Origin: Micavibrio sp964400125
GTDB lineage: Bacteria > Pseudomonadota > Alphaproteobacteria > Micavibrionales > Micavibrionaceae
Assembly: GCA_964400125.1 (NCBI GenBank)
Contig: CAYNSR010000011.1
Location: 13,343 to 77,342, forward strand
Direction of reading: 5' to 3'
DNA length: 64,000 bases
Shown here: positions 58,587-64,000 of the stretch, piece by piece
How the letters are laid out: each line of letters begins with the position of its first letter
Numbering within the stretch: position 1 is the first letter of the stretch
The notes under the pieces: generated by a model
Told to the model about the DNA's origin: nothing
Seen by the model: the letters and a program-made list of their open reading frames with translations, nothing else
Databases searched by the model: none
Program-made: the position numbers and the translations under genes

Positions 58587-60142
58587 GCGCTGGCGGCCTT
58601 TTGTTCTTCTTCCACAACGATACGCGGGAAAATTCCCTGCGGTGCAGGAATGGCGGTTCCCGGCGTCAGTGCGTGTTTTGCATCAAGAAAATCGAAACTG
58701 CGCCTGTCGTCCGGGACACAGAGTTGATCGAGCATTTTTGCGGCGGACACGGGCACAAAGGGCTGGATCACCAAAGCAAGACAACGAATAGTTTCGGCAA
58801 GAACATATAAAACCGTATTCATCCGCGCCGGGTCGGTTTTTTTCAGGCCCCACGGTGCCTGTGCATCGATATAACCGTTGGCGGCATTGACCACGTTCCA
58901 GATTTCCTCGAGCGCCTTGTGAAATTTCTGGCGGTCGAGTTCACCGCGCACAGCGGCCAGCATGTCCACTTGCGCCATAGAAAGAAGCTGCTTGTCCTCC
59001 GTAGTCAAATCTCCGAATTCCGGAATAGCCTCGCCGCAATTTTTATGAATCATCGACAGCGTGCGCTGTGCCAGATTGCCAAGACCGTTGGCCAGATCGT
59101 TATTGATCCGCAATATCGCCTGCCCGTGCGAAAAATCGCCGTCATTGCCAAAGGGAACTTCGCGCAGCATGAAATATCGTGCCGCATCGACACCGTAACG
59201 CGCAATGAGATCATCGGGAGAGATGACATTGCCGAGCGATTTCGACATTTTTTCTCCCTCGATCGTCCACCACCCGTGGGCAAAGACGCGTTTTGGCGGC
59301 GCAACCCCTGCGGCCATGAGGAAGGCGGGCCAGTAAACGGCATGGAACCGCAAAATATCCTTGCCCACCATATGCAGGTCAGCGGGCCAGAATTTTTGAA
59401 ATTCTTCCGTTTCATCGGCATAACCCACAGCCGTCAGGTAATTGGTCAGTGCATCGATCCAGACATACATGACATGCCCCGGCGCATCCGGCACGGGAAC
59501 GCCCCAATCGAAATTAGTGCGGCTGATGGACAGATCGCGCAGACCCGATTTGACGAAGGATACAACTTCGTTCCGGCGTGTTTCCGGCATCACGGCATCG
59601 GGGTTTTTGGCATAAAATTCAAGCAGACGGTCTTGCCATGCGCTCAGCCTGAAAAAATAGCTCTCCTCCTCCACCCATGCGCATTCCGCGCCGGAAGGGG
59701 CAATCTTTTTTCCGCCTGGTCCGTCGCTCAATTCTTCTTCGCCGTAATAAGCTTCATCGCGCACCGCGTACCAGCCGCTGTATTTATCGAGATATATATC
59801 ACCGGCATCGACCAGTTTTTTCCAGAGCTTCTGACAGGCCTTTTTGTGACGGTCTTCCGTCGTGCGGATAAAGTCGTCGTTTGAATAATTCATCGCCTGA
59901 ATCAGGTCGCGGAAGGATTGCGATACCTGATCGGTGAAGGATTGCGGGTCCATACCGGCTTTTTCGGCGGCCTGCTTGACCTTGATGCCGTGTTCATCGG
60001 TTCCGGTCAGGAATTTGACGTCAAACCCGTCGAGGCGCTTGAACCGCGCCAGCGCGTCGCATGCAACAGTGGTATAGACATGGCCCAGATGCGGCTTGTC
60101 GTTGACATAGTAAATCGGGGTGGTGATGTAATATGATTTCAC
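58583..60142 (-). CDS. metG: Methionyl-tRNA synthetase
   Basis: A 519-residue class I aminoacyl-tRNA synthetase. The HIGH motif is HLGH in NDKPHLGHVYTT and the KMSKS loop is GEKMSKSLGN. The protein lacks the C-terminal dimerisation/tRNA-binding extension, as in the shorter MetG forms. Its start overlaps the holB stop by 4 bases. Confidence 0.97.
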   Translation of the reverse strand: MKSYYITTPIYYVNDKPHLGHVYTTVACDALARFKRLDGFDVKFLTGTDEHGIKVKQAAEKAGMDPQSFTDQVSQSFRDLIQAMNYSNDDFIRTTEDRHKKACQKLWKKLVDAGDIYLDKYSGWYAVRDEAYYGEEELSDGPGGKKIAPSGAECAWVEEESYFFRLSAWQDRLLEFYAKNPDAVMPETRRNEVVSFVKSGLRDLSISRTNFDWGVPVPDAPGHVMYVWIDALTNYLTAVGYADETEEFQKFWPADLHMVGKDILRFHAVYWPAFLMAAGVAPPKRVFAHGWWTIEGEKMSKSLGNVISPDDLIARYGVDAARYFMLREVPFGNDGDFSHGQAILRINNDLANGLGNLAQRTLSMIHKNCGEAIPEFGDLTTEDKQLLSMAQVDMLAAVRGELDRQKFHKALEEIWNVVNAANGYIDAQAPWGLKKTDPARMNTVLYVLAETIRCLALVIQPFVPVSAAKMLDQLCVPDDRRSFDFLDAKHALTPGTAIPAPQGIFPRIVVEEEQKAASA

Positions 60143-61299
60143 GCTGTTTCTCCGGATTTCAGGATGGAAAAGGCGCCGAATATGGCATGACGGCGATCAA
60201 GCGCGCCATATTTCACCGTGGCAAAATGTGTCTTCAGTGAATCGCAGATCTTCGACCAGCCTTCGAGAGTGTAATGATGCAGCAATTCCGGATACGGCCC
60301 CGTATTCAGCGGTACGGGCAATTCATTCCGCCCGCCCGCCCGCGTCCGCGTGATCGTTTCGCAAATCCACAGCAGCATGTTCTGGAATCCGTTCAATGCG
60401 CTTTCGTCATTGCCCTTGCCGCCCAGAACTTCGGCCATCAGATGAACGTCTTTCCAACTGATATCGGGCCATGACTGCATCAGGGATGTGACCTGATGCA
60501 GGGATTTCAATGCGCCGTCCTGCATCAGTTTCAATGAATCGCCGATACTGCCCCCGGCGATATTGTAAAGCGCATCCATGTCGGCACGGGAAATCGATGG
60601 CATGGCGCGTTTGACAAGTGTATCGAATTCCTCTTGCCCCGGCGGTGAAAAATCAATCACCCGGCAACGCGACCGGATCGTTGAAATCAGCATCCCCGGA
60701 CGGTGCGCGACCAACACCAGAAGGGCGTTTTTTGGCGGCTCCTCCAGAACCTTCAGCAACGCATTCTGGCTGGCGCGGGTCATGGTGTCGGCATCGTCGA
60801 TAATCACCATGCGCCATCCGCCCATAAAGGGGGTCATATGCAAAAATCCGGGAATGTCGCGAATTTGTTCAACATCGACGTCCTTCAGCCGCCCACCCTT
60901 CGATTCATCCGCAACACGTTCAACCACAAGCAGGTCGGGATGCCCGCCGGAGGCAACAAGGCGGGCGGCCTGATCCTCCGCGTCAATGGAAAGCGAGGTG
61001 AGAACGGATGGCTCCGGCGTGCCGAACAATGACGGTCCAGCATCAACCTTCGCGGCCAGCATGGCCTTGGCAAAGCGGAAGGCCATGGTTGATTTTCCGA
61101 TGCCTTGCGGTCCGGAAAAAATCATCGCATGCGGGATTTTTCCGGAATTGATGGAATCAAGCAGGTGTTGTTCAACCTTCGCATGCCCGATGATGTCTGT
61201 GGCAAAACGCGGCTGCGGGAGTGCATCGGGTTCGTCTACAGAAAACCCGCCTTCCGCATCGTCAACCAGATCATCATCGTCGGGATCGTCAAAGAGCAT
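60139..61299 (-). CDS. holB: DNA polymerase III delta' subunit
   Basis: A 386-residue clamp-loader subunit. Walker A (GPQGIGKST) is intact, DADTMTRASQNALLKVLEEPP and the SRC motif (RSRCRVIDF) are typical of delta'. The zinc-module cysteines of the E. coli protein are missing, replaced by a long segment with GGHPDLL, as in other alphaproteobacteria. It overlaps tmk by 11 bases and metG by 4. Confidence 0.94.
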   Translation of the reverse strand: MLFDDPDDDDLVDDAEGGFSVDEPDALPQPRFATDIIGHAKVEQHLLDSINSGKIPHAMIFSGPQGIGKSTMAFRFAKAMLAAKVDAGPSLFGTPEPSVLTSLSIDAEDQAARLVASGGHPDLLVVERVADESKGGRLKDVDVEQIRDIPGFLHMTPFMGGWRMVIIDDADTMTRASQNALLKVLEEPPKNALLVLVAHRPGMLISTIRSRCRVIDFSPPGQEEFDTLVKRAMPSISRADMDALYNIAGGSIGDSLKLMQDGALKSLHQVTSLMQSWPDISWKDVHLMAEVLGGKGNDESALNGFQNMLLWICETITRTRAGGRNELPVPLNTGPYPELLHHYTLEGWSKICDSLKTHFATVKYGALDRRHAIFGAFSILKSGETA

Positions 61300-61939
61300 T
61301 TTCGGATAGTTTTTCCAAAACCTGTTGTCGTAAATCTTTTGCTACGTCTTCTATATCACGGTTGGCGTCGATAACGATACAGCGTTGCGGCTCCTGCGCC
61401 GCGATATCGAGATAACCATGGCGCAGGCGCTGGTGAAATTCCAGCCCGAGGCCTTCAAACTTGTCCTCCGCCGAAGATTCCGCTGCCAGCCGCTTTCCGG
61501 ACCGGGCCAGCCCGGCTTCCACTGGCAGATCGAGAATAAAGGTCAGGTCGGGGCGGAAATCGCCGAGGCTGACACGGTTGATCTGTTCCACGGTATCCAG
61601 AGGCAACCCGCGCCCATAGGCCTGATACGCGCGCGATGAATCCGCAAAACGGTCGGAAATCACATATTTTCCAACGGCCAGCGCGGGCATAATCAAGGTC
61701 TCGACATGCTGCACCCGTGACGCGAACATCAACAGGCATTCGGTCATCGGGCTCCAGTCTCCGCCGTCGCGCCGGACCAGAAGATCACGGATTTTTTCCG
61801 CGTCCGGCGTACCACCCGGTTCGCGGGTGACGACCACATCCACCCCGCGCCCTTCCAAAAAGGCGGCAAGCTTTTTGATCTGGGTGGTTTTCCCGGACCC
61901 TTCGCCGCCTTCCAGAGTGATGAAACGGCCCCGGCGCAT
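61289..61939 (-). CDS. tmk: Thymidylate kinase
   Basis: A 216-residue enzyme that phosphorylates dTMP to dTDP. The P-loop LEGGEGSGKTTQ, TREPGGTPDAE, and DRFADSSRAYQAYGRGL are typical of bacterial Tmk. It overlaps dacA by 1 base and holB by 11. It completes the thymidine salvage path that a deoxynucleoside kinase would feed. Confidence 0.96.
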   Translation of the reverse strand: MRRGRFITLEGGEGSGKTTQIKKLAAFLEGRGVDVVVTREPGGTPDAEKIRDLLVRRDGGDWSPMTECLLMFASRVQHVETLIMPALAVGKYVISDRFADSSRAYQAYGRGLPLDTVEQINRVSLGDFRPDLTFILDLPVEAGLARSGKRLAAESSAEDKFEGLGLEFHQRLRHGYLDIAAQEPQRCIVIDANRDIEDVAKDLRQQVLEKLSENAL

Positions 61940-63105
61940 TACTGTGTCGCGGTCATCTTCGCGCCGAGCATCAGCTTCGCCTTTGCCAGCGCCCCCGACA
62001 CGAAACCGAGTTTCGGCACATCTTCCCCGGCCAGCAACGGGTATTCGCGGATTCCAACGCGGGGAATATCGACTTTCAGGACTCCAATCCTGTCACCCTT
62101 TTTCACGGGCGCAATCAGCGGCCCATGATAGACGGTTGATACTTTCAGGTCGTTCCTGATCGCATGGGGAAGGGTAATCGTGATATCTTCCGCCGTGACC
62201 ATAGGCACTTGCGTTGCCTGCCCCATGACGACGAGTGCCGGTTCAACCGCGTCACCGGCGGAAAACAGTGTTGTATTGACAAAATTGCGCAAGGCCCATT
62301 CCATCAGGCGGGTGGATTCCTGCGCGCGTTCCTTTTCACTGGATAATCCGTTGACGACCAGAACCACGCGCCGTCCATCGCGCAAACCGGACGCCATAAG
62401 GCCGTATCCGGCCTCTTCCGTGTGTCCGGTCTTCAGCCCGTCCACGCCAAGGTCGCGAAACAGCAACGGGTTGCGGTTCATCTGGTGGATATTGTGCCAG
62501 GTGAATTCTTTTTCCGCATAGTATTTATAAAGGTCCGGATGATCGCGGATGGAATGAACCGCCAGCGTTGCAAGATCGCGAGCCGTTGAATAATGTTCCG
62601 GATCGGGCCAGCCGCTGGCATTCATGAAATGGCTTCCCGACATGCCGATTTCTTCCGCTTTTGCATTCATCAGACGGGCAAAATCTTCTTCCGTGCCGGA
62701 AATGCCTTCGGCCAGAACGACGGTCGCGTCATTGCCGGACTGGATGATAATGCCACGAATCAGATCTTCGACGGGGATGGAACTCCCCAGTTCGACAAAC
62801 ATTTTCGACCCCTGCATCCGCCACGCCTTCTCGCTGACGGGAAGTTTCTGGTCGAGCGACAATTTCCCGCTCTTGATTTCCTCAAACGCCATGTAGATCG
62901 TCATCACCTTGCTCATCGACGAGGTCGGCATTTTCTGGTCGGCGTTTTTTTCAAGCAGGATCGTGCCGGTATCGTAATCGAGAATGAGCGCCTGCCGGGC
63001 AACCGTCGTTCCGCTGGCGGGATCGTCTGCCGCATCCTGTGCCCGCACGGCGGAAGGAAGTGTCAGAAGCAAGGCGACAAAGAGTATATGAAAAATGCTG
63101 GTCAT
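61939..63105 (-). CDS. dacA: D-alanyl-D-alanine carboxypeptidase (PBP5/6-like)
   Basis: A 388-residue exported peptidase that trims the D-Ala from peptidoglycan pentapeptides. After a signal peptide (FHILFVALLLTLPSAVRAQ) come the SxxK motif SMSK in PTSSMSKVM, SGN in IQSGNDATVV and KTG in GLKTGHTEEAG. The C-terminal PBP5 beta domain and an amphipathic end are present. It begins the tmk-holB-metG operon, with rlpA upstream beyond palindromic copy 5. Confidence 0.95.
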   Translation of the reverse strand: MTSIFHILFVALLLTLPSAVRAQDAADDPASGTTVARQALILDYDTGTILLEKNADQKMPTSSMSKVMTIYMAFEEIKSGKLSLDQKLPVSEKAWRMQGSKMFVELGSSIPVEDLIRGIIIQSGNDATVVLAEGISGTEEDFARLMNAKAEEIGMSGSHFMNASGWPDPEHYSTARDLATLAVHSIRDHPDLYKYYAEKEFTWHNIHQMNRNPLLFRDLGVDGLKTGHTEEAGYGLMASGLRDGRRVVLVVNGLSSEKERAQESTRLMEWALRNFVNTTLFSAGDAVEPALVVMGQATQVPMVTAEDITITLPHAIRNDLKVSTVYHGPLIAPVKKGDRIGVLKVDIPRVGIREYPLLAGEDVPKLGFVSGALAKAKLMLGAKMTATQ

Positions 63106-63181
63106 GGGGGTGTATCCGGTCTTGATGGGTGTTATCGGGCACCTGCCATGAAACAGTCTGGGCCATAAAAAATCAACCCGG

Positions 63182-63273
63182 GAATTAAGGTTACAGTATA
63201 CTTAATTATTCTGCGCATAGAGGTTTTATATCTGCATTGAAGATAATAATTAAGTATACTGTAACCTTAATTC
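63182..63273. repeat. Palindromic element, copy 5 of 5
   Basis: Perfect 29-bp arms at 63182-63210 and 63245-63273 with the shared core and outer bases GAATTAAG. The loop is the reverse complement type of copies 3 and 4. It lies between rlpA and dacA; its right end abuts the rlpA stop codon. Confidence 0.92.
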
Positions 63274-64000
63274 TAATCGACCATAATAATGGCCCTGTCG
63301 TGACCCATGGCGACCACCTGCGACAGCAGGTGGTCTGCCGCCTGTACGGTCGGGGCGGGCCCTACCCTGACCCGGTAAAATTGCTGGCCGTTGACCTGCG
63401 CTTGCTGGATATTGGCCTGCCCTACAGCACTCAAACTCCGGCGCAGGCGCTCGGCATTGTCATAAATTGTAAAGGCTCCGGCCTGCACATAGATACTGCT
63501 CGGGCGCACTTCCATTTGCGTGACCACCGGATCAGGCAAAACCCGCCCGTCTGCGGCGCGATGCACCGCCAGCGGCGGCAGGGATTCGGACGTCACAGCA
63601 CCGGGCATCGTTGCTGAAACGCGCTGCTGATAGGCTGTGGCCATACTGCCCTGATTGGCGGCGATTTCGACGCCTTTCGTGTTGTGTCCACGCCGCGCCA
63701 GATCGGCCACTTGCATGCTTTCCTGCGGCAACAGGTCCAGCCGAACCTTGGCCGTCCCCTGATTTTTGAATCCCAGCAATTCCGCCGCCCGCTGCGATAC
63801 GTCGATAACCCTGCCGCGTGCGAACGGGCCGCGATCATTGACGCGCACAATCACCGACCGCCCGTTTTCAAGATTGGTCACACGCACCAGCGACGGCATT
63901 TGCAATGTGCGGTGCGCGGCGGTCAGTTCCGCCGTATCGAAACGCTCGCCGCTGGCGGTTTTTTTGCCCTGAAAACCGGGGCCATACCATGACGCAATAC
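63273..64000 (-). CDS. rlpA: RlpA-like septal ring lytic transglycosylase, partial
   Basis: The gene runs off the right edge; its last ~242 residues are in the window. ASWYGPGFQGKKTASGERFD and VIVRVNDRGPF mark the double-psi beta-barrel of RlpA, which cleaves denuded glycan strands. A C-terminal SPOR domain (IYVQAGAFTIYDNAERLRRS, VRVGPAPTVQAADHLL) targets it to the septum. The stop TAG at 63273-63275 overlaps the end of palindromic copy 5. Confidence 0.92.
   Translation of the reverse strand, partial: IASWYGPGFQGKKTASGERFDTAELTAAHRTLQMPSLVRVTNLENGRSVIVRVNDRGPFARGRVIDVSQRAAELLGFKNQGTAKVRLDLLPQESMQVADLARRGHNTKGVEIAANQGSMATAYQQRVSATMPGAVTSESLPPLAVHRAADGRVLPDPVVTQMEVRPSSIYVQAGAFTIYDNAERLRRSLSAVGQANIQQAQVNGQQFYRVRVGPAPTVQAADHLLSQVVAMGHDRAIIMVD

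Noticed and set aside
11994..63273. The palindromic elements as a CRISPR array
   Set aside because: Copies are kilobases apart, palindromic and not regularly spaced; no cas genes are present.
63237..63617. Forward frame starting in palindromic copy 5
   Set aside because: It starts inside a repeat and runs antisense to rlpA; nothing supports translation.

Overview
The window looks like chromosomal DNA of a moderately GC-rich alphaproteobacterium. The evidence is a CcrM-type GANTC methyltransferase gene, a fused ispDF gene, an ntrY-ntrX-trkA-dat-hfq-hflX-mazG run, a pdhC/lpdA/lipA/ratA/pncC neighbourhood and an rlpA-dacA-tmk-holB-metG-tatD operon. Genus cannot be fixed from the sequence; a Rhodospirillales- or Micavibrio-like lineage is only a guess. 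Most of the window is housekeeping. There is no prophage, CRISPR array, rRNA operon or intact insertion sequence, and only one tRNA (Ser-TGA).

Layout. 1-9.8 kb: pyruvate dehydrogenase/lipoate region (E2 C-terminus, two tandem deoxynucleoside kinases, lpdA, lipA, ratA), broken up by accessory genes on the opposite strand and by a chimeric scar of lipA 5' and lpdA 3' sequence. 10-14.4 kb: unknown protein, glycosyltransferase, pncC, pgpA, ispDF. 14.7-25.6 kb: NtrY/NtrX two-component system, TrkA, aminotransferase, HAD phosphatase, Hfq, HflX, IMPase-like protein, MazG. 25.6-28.4 kb: low-density accessory strip with an ankyrin protein, a truncated Fic-like gene, a methyltransferase between 36-bp direct repeats, and tRNA-Ser. 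28.4-36.9 kb: OmpA-like protein, SuhB, DciA-like protein, MutY, unknown secreted protein, CcrM, unknown protein, RNase HII. 36.9-42 kb: PepN, ObgE, L27, L21. 42-54.2 kb: histidine kinase, PH-domain protein, receiver, MscS channel, RND efflux pair, SulP, OYE and SLC13 genes. 54.2-64 kb: small membrane protein, FAD/NAD protein, AT-rich methyltransferase, then the MBL-tatD-EamA-metG-holB-tmk-dacA-rlpA operon on the minus strand.

The most interesting non-coding content is: (a) the ccrM 5' region, with seven GANTC sites in 93 bp directly beside two perfect, inverted DnaA boxes; (b) a family of five ~92-116-bp palindromic elements with a shared stem core and locus-specific outer arms; (c) a palindromic element inserted in frame inside pepN; (d) the lipA/lpdA fusion scar, whose lpdA part carries mostly synonymous differences from the intact gene; (e) two promoters placed so that the transcripts may be leaderless.

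Functionally, E2, Lpd, LipA and NTP/dNTP metabolism (two dNKs, Tmk, MazG, PncC, nicotinamidase-like) sit beside replication and cell-cycle functions (CcrM, HolB, DciA-like, MutY, RNase HII) and envelope functions (PgpA, DacA, RlpA, OmpA-like, RND pump).
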